A stretch of DNA of 64,000 bases from Micromonospora sp. NBC_01813 (GTDB lineage Bacteria; Actinomycetota; Actinomycetes; Mycobacteriales; Micromonosporaceae), in assembly GCF_035917335.1 (NCBI RefSeq), contig NZ_CP109067.1, positions 3,471,001-3,535,000 of the forward strand, in the 5' to 3' direction. Positions 29,129-36,666 of this stretch are shown one piece after another. How positions within the stretch are numbered: position 1 is the stretch's first letter; each line of letters begins with the position of its first letter. Position numbers and translations under genes: made by a program. The notes beneath the pieces were generated by a model. That model saw only the letters and a program-made list of their open reading frames with translations. It ran no database searches and had not been told where the DNA came from.

Positions 29129-30406
29129 ATGCAACCCACAAACGATGCCGTACGCCGCAGGCGACGGTTGGATGGACCACTACTACGCTCGGCGATCACC
29201 GTTCTGGTGCTCGTACCGGTCTGCGTGCTGTTCGTGCAGTTATGGCGCGGCACCGCCACCGACATCGCCTTCGCGGAACGCGAACGTGAAGGAGTATCGT
29301 ATCTGGCCGCCCTCAACGAACTGACCGTTGCCCTGGTCGACGCCCAGTCGGCGGCCGTCGCCAGGCAACCCGTCAACGACGAGGCGGTCGGCCGCGCCCT
29401 GGCCGCCGTGGCCGAGGTCGACGAACGGATCGGCGCCTCGCTCCGCGCCCAGCAGCGGTGGACCGCCCTGCGGGCCGCCATCGAGGCACTCGCCGATCGA
29501 CGATTCGACGATCCCGACGAGGCCTTCACCGCGTACCGGGAGACGACCGACCTGCTGCTCGCGCAGTACGACCGGATCCGGGAAGGCTCCAACCTGGTCC
29601 GCGACCCGGAAGGCGACGCATACCACCTGCAGGACGGCGCGGCCGAGGAACTACCCGAGGCGATCGTGGCAACCGGACGCTTCGCCGACCTCGCCGTACT
29701 GCTGCCGACCCGCCCGGCGCAGGAGCGTCCACTGGCCCTGGTCGAGCTGATCGGCTCGATCACCGACGTGCTGTCTCCCGCCGACGACCTGGCGAGCAAC
29801 GTCCAGGCGGCGGTCGAGAGCACCGAGAGCCGGACCATGAGCAGCAACCTGCTGACCCAGGTCGACCGGTTCCGACGCGGCATGGACGCCATCGCCGCCG
29901 CCGGTGCCGTGCTGAACACGGCGGCCAGCGAGTTGACCGGCGGCCAGTCCGACGACGACTCTGAGGCCGGCGGGCGGCAGTCGGGCAGCTCGGCCACGCC
30001 CGACCTGAGTCAGCTGGTCCAGCTACGCGGGGAGGCGCAGGCCTCGGCCGCCGAGCTCGCCGGCACGATGCTCGACGAGCTGGACAACCTGATCGCCGAC
30101 CGGCTCGACGGACTGCGGCGTACCCAGTGGACCGCGGTCGGCGCCCTCGTACTGGCCATCGGGCTGGCCTGCGCCCCGCCGGTGCTCACCCACCTCGGAC
30201 AGTCCGGTCCGACCGGGACCGGCTCGACCAACCGCAGGCCGACGACCGGTGGCGGTGGCCGGCATCAGGATCGGGAAGCCGACCAGCGAGCTGGCGCGAT
30301 GGATCAGCCGTCCCGCTGGCCGGAACTCGACCCGATACCGCCCGGCAGCGGCGGACGGGCAGCTCCCGACGCGGGACGATGGGGGCCGACAGTTGCTGCT
30401 CGATAA
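29129..30406 (+). CDS. Membrane sensor-like protein without kinase domain (conservon-linked)
   Basis: A 425-residue protein with one helix near the N-terminus (about 18-38, LLRSAITVLVLVPVCVLFVQ) and another near 333-352 (WTAVGALVLAIGLACAPP), enclosing a helical extracytoplasmic domain of about 290 residues. The segment EREREGVSYLAALNELTVAL resembles 4-helix-bundle or NIT-type sensor modules of histidine kinases. After the second helix comes only a short Pro/Gly-rich tail, with no HAMP, kinase or HTH domain. A GGGGGGTGGGCG stretch precedes the ATG. It overlaps the kinase gene downstream, so it is coupled to the conservon. Role inferred: accessory sensor. Confidence 0.6.
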   Translation: MQPTNDAVRRRRRLDGPLLRSAITVLVLVPVCVLFVQLWRGTATDIAFAEREREGVSYLAALNELTVALVDAQSAAVARQPVNDEAVGRALAAVAEVDERIGASLRAQQRWTALRAAIEALADRRFDDPDEAFTAYRETTDLLLAQYDRIREGSNLVRDPEGDAYHLQDGAAEELPEAIVATGRFADLAVLLPTRPAQERPLALVELIGSITDVLSPADDLASNVQAAVESTESRTMSSNLLTQVDRFRRGMDAIAAAGAVLNTAASELTGGQSDDDSEAGGRQSGSSATPDLSQLVQLRGEAQASAAELAGTMLDELDNLIADRLDGLRRTQWTAVGALVLAIGLACAPPVLTHLGQSGPTGTGSTNRRPTTGGGGRHQDREADQRAGAMDQPSRWPELDPIPPGSGGRAAPDAGRWGPTVAAR

Positions 30407-33056
30407 GCTGCGCATCCGCGGGAAACTGGCGCTCCTGGTCATGATCCCACTGATCGCCGTCGCCGCGTTGACGGTGCCGATCGTCGTCGACCGGACCGCG
30501 TTGGCCGGCCGGGCCGCCGACACCGTACGGGCGGTCCAGATCGGCGGGCGGATCGGCTCGCTGGCCCAGGACCTCCAGCAGGAACGGCTGCTCGCGATCG
30601 GGTATCTGCTCGGCGCGGTGGACCGGTCCCGGTTCGTACTGCACGAGGCCATCGTCACCGACCGGGTCGCCGACATCCAGACCGATCTCGGCGACCAGCT
30701 CGACCCGGAACTGGCCGCGGCGGTCACGGCGGTGACCGGCCTCGCCGAGGTACGGGCCTCGGTCCTGGACCGCACGGGCAACAGCGACGCGGTGATGAAC
30801 GCGTACTCCACTCTCATCCTCCGGCTCGTCGACGAACTCCGCCTGGTCGACCAGGCGGACGTCGCCACGCCGGAAGGGCGACAGGTGGTGGCGCTGGACG
30901 CCGCGCTACGCCTCGACGACGCGATCAGCTCGGGTGCCACCCAGATGCTGCTGGTCGTCGGCTCACGCAGTCCACAGGCCGCCACCCGGTACGCGATGAG
31001 CCTGGTCGCGGCCCAGGACAACGCGGCCCGACTCAACCGGTTCGCCACCGCCGAGCAGTCCGCGCTGTACACGTTGGTCGGACAGGCCCTCGACCAACGA
31101 ATCGGCAGCGGCTTCACCGCCAACTCGCAGAGCGGCGCGCAGGAAGGGTTCTCCGTCGACCCGACCGAGGCGCTGGCCGGGCTGACCGTCGACACCCTGT
31201 TCCCGTCGCTGGAGTCGCTGATCGCACTCGGCCGGTTCGTGGAACGCAAGATCGTCATCGACGTCACCGTGGAGGTCACCCGGCGGCAGGAGCAGATCCT
31301 GCTCACCGCGTACGGCGTGGTCGCCGGGGTGCTGCTGGTGCTGTTCGCCGTCGTCGCGCTGAGCCTGATCGTGGCCCGGTCGGTCGCCCAGCCGCTGGCC
31401 CGGTTGACCACGTCGGCGAACCGCGTGGCCCGCCTGGCCGAAGCGGAACTGGTGCGGGTCGCCGACGACGAGTCGGAGCGACGCGGACCGGTCCGGGTCG
31501 ACCCGGTGCGTCTCGACCCGGTCGAGGTGGGTGCCAACGACGAGATCGGTGACCTCGCCCGGGCCTTCGAACGCGTCCAGAGCACCGCCGCCCGGCTCGT
31601 CGAGCGGCAGGTGTCGAGCCGGCGCAACGTGGCGCAGATGTTCGGCCACGTCGGACGGCGTACGTACAACCTGGTGAGCCGCCAGCTGGCCATCATCGAC
31701 CGGCTCGAGCGGGAGGAGACCGACCCGAACCGGCTGCAGCACCTCTACCGGCTGGACCACGTCTCCAGCCGGTTGCGCCGCAACGCCGGCAGCCTGGTGG
31801 TGCTCTCCGGGGCGACCGGGGCCGAGGAACACATGTCCCCGCTGCCCGTCTCCGACGTCGTCCGGCTCGCGCTCGGTGAGATCGAGGACTACACCCGGGT
31901 GGACGTCCAGACGCCGGCCGGGCACTCCCTGCAGCCGTCGATCATCGCGGACCTGGTGCTGCTGCTCGCCGAGCTGATGGAGAACGGCACGGTCTTCTCC
32001 CCACCACACACCCGGGTCACGGTGACCGCCGCGCCGATCGGGGACGGCCTGCGGATCAGTGTGATCGACCGGGGACTCGGGTTGTCCCCCGAACGACTGG
32101 TCGAGGAGAACGCCCGGCTGACCCGGCGGGAACGACTCGACCTGGTGCCCACCGAGGTACTCGGGCTGTTCGTGGTCGGCCGGCTGGCGCGGCGGCACGG
32201 CCTCGCGGTCACGCTCGAGGCCACCCCGGGCGGCGGACTCACCGCGACCGTCGACGTCGGATCGCAACTCATCGCGGCCACCCGCGACGCGGCGGTGCCA
32301 CCCGCCGCCCGGCCAGCACCGGGACGGCCCACGACCGCACCCGTGCCGGCCGCCACCGGACCGGCCGTACCCGCGCCGGTCGTACCCGCGCCGCCAGCCC
32401 CGGTACCGCTGCGGACCGCAGGGGTCCCGGCCGACGCCCGGGTGATCCCGGCCCGACCCAGCGGCCGCGTCCCGGTCCAGACGGCGGACCCGGACAGCTT
32501 CGATTCGTCGGCGCTGCAACGGGCCACCCGGTCGCTGGACACCGGCAGCCCGTGGAACGCGTTCTCGAAGCAGTCGGCAGAGCCGGCCGAACCGGTGACC
32601 ACACCAGCCGGACCCGCGACGCCCGGCACCGCGACGCCCGGACCCGCGACGTCCGGACCCGCGACGCCGGCCGAACCCGGCGGACGTGGTCCGCTGCGGC
32701 AACGCGTTCCCGGTGCCCAGCATCCGGTCGCCACCGGCCCAGCGGCGGTCAGCAACGCGCCGGCGGACCCGGCGGCGGCCCGAGCGCTGCTGGAGGAGTT
32801 CGAGGCCGGGGTACGGCGGGCGCAGCAGCAGGTCGCGCAGGAGCCCATGGGCGCCGGAGCAGCTCAGCTCATCCAACGCGTACCGGGTGCCAGCCTGCCC
32901 GAGACGCCACCGACGGCACCCGCCGGCGCCCGGCGGCCCTGGCCGCCGGACCCGCAGGCCGCCAAGGACTCCCTGGACGAGTTCGAGACCGGCGTCCAGC
33001 AAGCCCTCACCGAGATGACCGCACACCCTCAGCAGCAGGACGAAGGAAGCCGATGA
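30393..33056 (+). CDS. cvnA: Conservon sensor histidine kinase-like protein (CvnA)
   Basis: Membrane kinase of about 887 aa. N-terminal helix (LALLVMIPLIAVAALTV), a nitrate/nitrite-sensing-type helical ectodomain, a second helix near 305-330, a HAMP-like segment (ARSVAQPLARLTTSANRVARL), then a HisKA-like region (SRRNVAQMFGHVGRRTYNLV) and an HATPase domain with ADLVLLLAELMENGTVFSPP (N box) and SVIDRGLGLSP (G1). A long Pro/Ala-rich disordered tail follows. I use TTG 30393 (GGGGG 7 nt upstream), overlapping the previous stop; a GTG at 30249 is possible. In conservons CvnA works with CvnB-CvnD as a membrane signalling unit. Confidence 0.85.
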   Translation: MLLDKLRIRGKLALLVMIPLIAVAALTVPIVVDRTALAGRAADTVRAVQIGGRIGSLAQDLQQERLLAIGYLLGAVDRSRFVLHEAIVTDRVADIQTDLGDQLDPELAAAVTAVTGLAEVRASVLDRTGNSDAVMNAYSTLILRLVDELRLVDQADVATPEGRQVVALDAALRLDDAISSGATQMLLVVGSRSPQAATRYAMSLVAAQDNAARLNRFATAEQSALYTLVGQALDQRIGSGFTANSQSGAQEGFSVDPTEALAGLTVDTLFPSLESLIALGRFVERKIVIDVTVEVTRRQEQILLTAYGVVAGVLLVLFAVVALSLIVARSVAQPLARLTTSANRVARLAEAELVRVADDESERRGPVRVDPVRLDPVEVGANDEIGDLARAFERVQSTAARLVERQVSSRRNVAQMFGHVGRRTYNLVSRQLAIIDRLEREETDPNRLQHLYRLDHVSSRLRRNAGSLVVLSGATGAEEHMSPLPVSDVVRLALGEIEDYTRVDVQTPAGHSLQPSIIADLVLLLAELMENGTVFSPPHTRVTVTAAPIGDGLRISVIDRGLGLSPERLVEENARLTRRERLDLVPTEVLGLFVVGRLARRHGLAVTLEATPGGGLTATVDVGSQLIAATRDAAVPPAARPAPGRPTTAPVPAATGPAVPAPVVPAPPAPVPLRTAGVPADARVIPARPSGRVPVQTADPDSFDSSALQRATRSLDTGSPWNAFSKQSAEPAEPVTTPAGPATPGTATPGPATSGPATPAEPGGRGPLRQRVPGAQHPVATGPAAVSNAPADPAAARALLEEFEAGVRRAQQQVAQEPMGAGAAQLIQRVPGASLPETPPTAPAGARRPWPPDPQAAKDSLDEFETGVQQALTEMTAHPQQQDEGSR

Positions 33057-33532
33057 CCAGTCCATTCACCCCGGACACCGCGGAACGCCCCGTGCCCGCC
33101 GCCGCCGGAAACGGCTCGCTCAGCGCCGAGGCGCAGACCTTCAACTGGTTGCTGGACTCGTTCACCTCCAGCACCGCAGGCGTACGGGAAGCCATCGCGG
33201 TCTCCTCCGACGGGCTGCTGATGGCCATGTCGGCGATCCAGGACCGGGCCAACGCCGAACGGCTTGCGGCCGTCGTGTCCGGGATGACCAGCCTCGCCGG
33301 CGGCGCTGCCAACTGGTACTCGCTCGGCACCTTGAACCGGGTGGTGGTGGACATGGCGGACGGCTACCTGCTGGTGAGCTCGATCAGCAGCGGCTCGGTC
33401 CTCGGTGTGATCGCCGACCGGTCCGCCAGCCTCGGTACCGTCGCGTACGAGATGACATTGTTCGCCGGGCGCGCGGGGGGCGCCCTCACTCCCCGGCTGA
33501 TCGCCGAGTTGAAGAACTCCGTCCAGTCGTGA
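33053..33532 (+). CDS. cvnB: Roadblock/LC7 domain protein (CvnB)
   Basis: Small (159 aa) roadblock-fold protein that acts with the CvnD GTPase, by analogy with MglB as a GAP-like partner. Visible core: FNWLLDSFTSSTAGVREAIA, SSDGLLMAMSAIQDRANAER and LTPRLIAELKNSV. ATG overlaps the kinase stop by 4 nt (ATGA); its own stop overlaps the DUF742 start (GTGA). Part of the four-gene conservon. Confidence 0.93.
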   Translation: MTSPFTPDTAERPVPAAAGNGSLSAEAQTFNWLLDSFTSSTAGVREAIAVSSDGLLMAMSAIQDRANAERLAAVVSGMTSLAGGAANWYSLGTLNRVVVDMADGYLLVSSISSGSVLGVIADRSASLGTVAYEMTLFAGRAGGALTPRLIAELKNSVQS

Positions 33533-34047
33533 CCCGGTCGCCGTTCGGGGCGGACGACCCGGCCGAGCCGCCGCCACGGATCCGCCCCTATCTGCGTACC
33601 CCGCCGTTGGACCGGACTTCGGAGGCGGCCGGGCCGCCCGGTGGTCTCGGCCCTGAATCGGCGGTCGACGTGCCCGGCGGCGGCACCGCCGGCGGCGGCA
33701 CCCCGGGGCTACGACCGTTCGTCCTCACCTCGGGGCGGGTCACCGGCGCGGACCCGGACATCGGGCTGGAGACGCAGGTCACCTCGCGTGAACCCGACCT
33801 GTTCCACCCTGGCCCGTCGGTGCACAGCCTGGCACCCGAGCTGCAGGCGATCATCGCGCTCGCCGCTGAGCCGATCTCCGTGGCGGAGATCTCCGCCCGG
33901 CTGGGGCTGCACCTTGGTGTGACCCGGGTGCTCGTCGGAGACCTGCGGGCCGCCGACCACCTCGACGTCCACGCGACCGACCTCGAAGCCTCTGCCGATG
34001 CCGACACCATCCTGCGAGTGATCCGTGGACTACGTGCCATATCCTGA
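33529..34047 (+). CDS. cvnC: DUF742 protein (CvnC)
   Basis: Conservon component of 172 aa with a proline- and glycine-rich head and a C-terminal winged-helix-like DUF742 domain: RPFVLTSGRVTG, ALAAEPISVAEISARLGLHL and VLVGDLRAADHLDVH. The GTG start overlaps cvnB by 4 nt and the stop lies inside cvnD (23-nt overlap). Probably links CvnA and CvnD in the complex; the biochemical role is not known. Confidence 0.92.
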   Translation: MTRSPFGADDPAEPPPRIRPYLRTPPLDRTSEAAGPPGGLGPESAVDVPGGGTAGGGTPGLRPFVLTSGRVTGADPDIGLETQVTSREPDLFHPGPSVHSLAPELQAIIALAAEPISVAEISARLGLHLGVTRVLVGDLRAADHLDVHATDLEASADADTILRVIRGLRAIS

Positions 34048-34660
34048 ACCGGTCGTCGCTGGCGCACCCTCCGCCGCCCGGCGCCGACCCGCGACCCGTA
34101 CCGCGCCCATCCCGGTGAAGATCGTGATCGCCGGTGGTTTCGGCGTGGGCAAGACCACCACGGTCGGAGCCATCTCGGAGATCGCCCCACTGACCACCGA
34201 GGCGGAGATGACCGCCGTCTCGGTCGGCGTGGACGATCCCGGACCCGAGTCAGGCAAGACCACCACGACGGTGGCGATGGACTTCGGCTGTGTGACGATC
34301 GATCAGAGCCTCAAGCTCTACCTGTTCGGTACGCCGGGCCAGGCCCGCTTCGGCTTCATGTGGGACGATCTGGCCCGTGGTGCACTCGGTGCACTGGTCG
34401 TGGTGGACAGCTCACGCCTCGACGACTGTTACCCCGCGGTCGACTACTTCGAGCGGGCTGGGCTGCCGTTCGTTGTGGGAGTCAATACCTTCAACGGCCG
34501 TCTTAGCCATAGCATTGACGAGGTCAGGTGGGCGTTGGCGACCGATCGGGCGGTCCCGATCGTGGCCTTCGACGCCCGCAACCGCCTGTCGGTGCGCGAC
34601 GCCCTGCTGGTGGTCCTTGACCGGGCACTGGACCGGGCGGTAAGGAGTCAGCCATCCTGA
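34025..34660 (+). CDS. cvnD: Conservon small GTPase (CvnD)
   Basis: Ras-like ATP/GTP-binding protein of 211 aa. P-loop IVIAGGFGVGKTTTVGAI (about 36-53), switch region SVGVDDPG, G3 motif LYLFGTPGQARFGFMW, and a G4-like VVGVNTFNGRL; the canonical NKxD is replaced by NTFN, as in conservon GTPases. Together with cvnB this resembles MglA/MglB. The GTG start lies within cvnC. Probable membrane-associated switch downstream of CvnA. No cytochrome P450 (CvnE) follows. Confidence 0.94.
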   Translation: MDYVPYPEPVVAGAPSAARRRPATRTAPIPVKIVIAGGFGVGKTTTVGAISEIAPLTTEAEMTAVSVGVDDPGPESGKTTTTVAMDFGCVTIDQSLKLYLFGTPGQARFGFMWDDLARGALGALVVVDSSRLDDCYPAVDYFERAGLPFVVGVNTFNGRLSHSIDEVRWALATDRAVPIVAFDARNRLSVRDALLVVLDRALDRAVRSQPS

Positions 34661-34684
34661 GGTGGTGACAGAGGAGGGGGACCG

Positions 34685-35179
34685 ATGCGTGGTGACCTGG
34701 ACGACGCGCTCGCCCGGCTGGCCCGTCGGGATCAGCTGAACAAGCGGGTGAGCCAGGGCAACGACCGGACGGCGTCAGCGGCGCAGGAGATCGCTGCGGC
34801 GGTTCGTCAGGTGGTGGAGCGGCACCCAGGGCTGACCGCGAGCGTCCGGCTCGTCGACGGCGGTCAGGCGGTCGACTTCACCGTGGCCCACCACGGCGGG
34901 CGGGTGCAGGTGACCGTCGACGGCCCGACCGCGACCGGGCAACCTCCGGCGACCGGCCGGCCACCGAACGGCACCCGCGACGTCCACGGGCACCCCGGCG
35001 GCGGTGCGCCCGCGAGCACCGGGGGGTTCGGCGAGTCGCCGACGTCCGGCGTACCCACCGCTGGCGGCCCGCCGGACTGGCCGCCCCGGTCCGAGTTCAC
35101 GCCCGGCAGTCCGGCCGCCCGGCTCGCCGAGATGATCCGGCAGGATCCATCCCTGCTCAACGGAACGACGGAGAGCTGA
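34685..35179 (+). CDS. Hypothetical protein following the conservon
   Basis: A 164-residue protein, 24 bp after cvnD, so likely co-transcribed. Residues 1-75 look folded: LDDALARLARRDQLNKRVSQ is predicted helical, and TASVRLVDGGQAVDFTVAHHG and RVQVTVDGP predict beta strands, resembling a YbaB-like fold. The rest (76-150) is Gly/Pro-rich and probably disordered, ending ARLAEMIRQDPSLLNGT. No recognised family. No signal peptide or membrane helix. Confidence 0.6.
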   Translation: MRGDLDDALARLARRDQLNKRVSQGNDRTASAAQEIAAAVRQVVERHPGLTASVRLVDGGQAVDFTVAHHGGRVQVTVDGPTATGQPPATGRPPNGTRDVHGHPGGGAPASTGGFGESPTSGVPTAGGPPDWPPRSEFTPGSPAARLAEMIRQDPSLLNGTTES

Positions 35180-35195
35180 CCGACTGCGCCTGCCT

Positions 35196-35230
35196 ACGCC
35201 AGAGCCTGCCGATCGGGCCGGCTCTGGCGT
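35196..35230. terminator. Bidirectional terminator
   Basis: An 11-bp stem, ACGCCAGAGCC and GGCTCTGGCGT, around a 13-nt loop, with a second flanking stem (CTGACCGA at 35176-35183 and TCGGTCAG at 35233-35240) overlapping both stop codons. It lies between the convergent hypothetical gene and cupin gene. Confidence 0.75.
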
Positions 35231-35236
35231 ACTCGG

Positions 35237-35629
35237 TCAGGAGTTGGGTGGCTCGTCCTGGCCGGACTCCTCGGCCGCGTCCGCTTCTTCCTTGGTCCGG
35301 TGTACGGCACCGTCGGCGTGCTCGGGCGGCCCGTACACGGTGTAGAGGACCAGCGGGTTGGGCCCGGTGTTACGGAAGTTGTGCTTTCGACCGGCCGGGA
35401 CCACCACCAGGTCACCCTGCGCGACGGTACGGCGCTGGCCGGACACCACAGCCTCGCCGACACCGCTGACGAAGGTGAGGATCTGGTCGACGTCCTCGTG
35501 GACCTCCTCGCCAATCTCACCGTCCGGCGGGATTGTCATGATCACAAGCTGGGTGTGCTCACCGGTCCAGAGCACCCGACGGAAGTCCGGGCTCTGCTCA
35601 GCGACGGTGGCGATGGTGAAGTGCTCCAT
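35237..35629 (-). CDS. Cupin domain protein
   Basis: Single-cupin protein of 130 aa. Motif 1 appears as GEIGEEVHEDVDQILTFVSG (His and Glu ligands) and motif 2 as DLVVVPAGRKHNFRNTG, so the metal-binding residues are present. The ATG at 35629 is the usual start of this group (MEHFTIATVAEQSP). The C-terminus is an acidic tail. It is a stand-alone metal-binding beta-barrel, often an isomerase or dioxygenase; the reaction is unknown. Confidence 0.85.
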   Translation of the reverse strand: MEHFTIATVAEQSPDFRRVLWTGEHTQLVIMTIPPDGEIGEEVHEDVDQILTFVSGVGEAVVSGQRRTVAQGDLVVVPAGRKHNFRNTGPNPLVLYTVYGPPEHADGAVHRTKEEADAAEESGQDEPPNS

Positions 35630-35694
35630 ACCGCCCACGGTACCCACGGCGACCCCTCGTCACTCCTGTTGTCACGCGGACTGGACAGCCGGTT

Positions 35695-36285
35695 TCAGCG
35701 GGTCAGTTCCAGGATCGCCTCGACCAGCAGCCAGCAGCCGAACAGCACGAACAGCGCCGCCGCCCCGTAGGCGATCACCCGCTCGGGCAGCCGTTTGCCG
35801 AGCATCCGGCCCACCACGATCGCCAACGCGTCGGCCGCCACCATGCCGAGCGTCGAGCCGAGCCAGGTGCCGAACCAGCCGTGCTGCGTGGCCAGCGTGA
35901 TGGTGGCGAGCATCGTCTTGTCCCCCAGCTCGGCCAGGAAGAACGCGACGAACACGGCGATGATCGCCGAGCGGGTGGTGCGTTGCGCCTGCCGGGACTC
36001 GTCCTCGCTCAACGAGTCGCCCCGCACCGTCCAGATGGCGAACCCGAAGAAGGCCAGGGCCGCGACGAGGGAGATCCAGCCGGTAGGCAGCGCCACGCCC
36101 AGGCCGTACCCGATGCCGACCGACACCAGATGGACCACAGCGGTCGCCGCCGTGATTCCGATCAACACCGGCCACAACTTGAAGCGGGTAGCGAAGGTCA
36201 TCGCCATCAGCTGCGACTTGTCGCCCAACTCGGCGACGAAGATGACGCCGAAGCTGATCGCGGTGGCGGCCAGAAAACCGTCCAT
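35695..36285 (-). CDS. TMEM165/GDT1 (UPF0016) cation exporter, likely Mn2+
   Basis: Integral membrane protein of 196 aa with six helices in two homologous halves, each bearing the ion-binding motif: FVAELGDKSQLMAM and FLAELGDKTMLATI. Bacterial members such as MneA/Mnx export Mn2+. A candidate yybP-ykoY manganese riboswitch precedes the gene, which supports the substrate. The cupin gene is downstream on the same strand, after a 65-bp gap. Confidence 0.92.
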   Translation of the reverse strand: MDGFLAATAISFGVIFVAELGDKSQLMAMTFATRFKLWPVLIGITAATAVVHLVSVGIGYGLGVALPTGWISLVAALAFFGFAIWTVRGDSLSEDESRQAQRTTRSAIIAVFVAFFLAELGDKTMLATITLATQHGWFGTWLGSTLGMVAADALAIVVGRMLGKRLPERVIAYGAAALFVLFGCWLLVEAILELTR

Positions 36286-36351
36286 GGTGCCTCACATCCG
36301 GTCGGGCCGGATCGTGGGCAGGTTGACCTCGACCCGGCTGCTACAGCCTGA

Positions 36352-36465
36352 GTCGAAGGTCTCGCCCACCTGACGGATGCCGTCAGGTCTCCGTGGCCGG
36401 GTGCGCGGCACCAGTGTGTCGACCACGATGTTGGGAGCTACTCCCCCTCGCTGGGAGGCAGCTTA
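36352..36465 (-). promoter_or_regulatory. Candidate yybP-ykoY (Mn2+) riboswitch
   Basis: On the minus strand the leader of the TMEM165 gene shows the two conserved loops of this riboswitch: GGGGGAGTAGC (positions 36447 down to 36437) and GGGCGAGACCTTCG (about 36367-36354), with CCAACAT after the first. A variable hairpin (ACCTGACGG/CCGTCAGGT) lies between. yybP-ykoY elements commonly sit upstream of UPF0016 proteins and sense Mn2+. The rest of the 381-bp gap (36466-36666) holds the promoter of the Hsp70-like genes and no other feature I could see. Confidence 0.78.
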
Positions 36466-36666
36466 GCGGCTCAGGCAGCGACTTTGCGCCGATAGTGACC
36501 CAACGCACGGGGGCGGTGCCTGACCCGCCGACAGTTTCCGTTACGTTCACCATCATCCGTGGCGAACGGCGCCCATCGCCCAGGGTGGACGCGGCGGCGG
36601 CGCTCGCGGAGACTATGCCGGAGCTTCCAGGACCATCAATCGCCGACATGTGGTGAGGGCGTGACC

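Noticed and set aside
34025-34660. Missing NKxD motif as a sign of pseudogenisation in CvnD
   Set aside because: Conservon GTPases commonly lack a canonical G4 motif, and the rest of the protein is intact.
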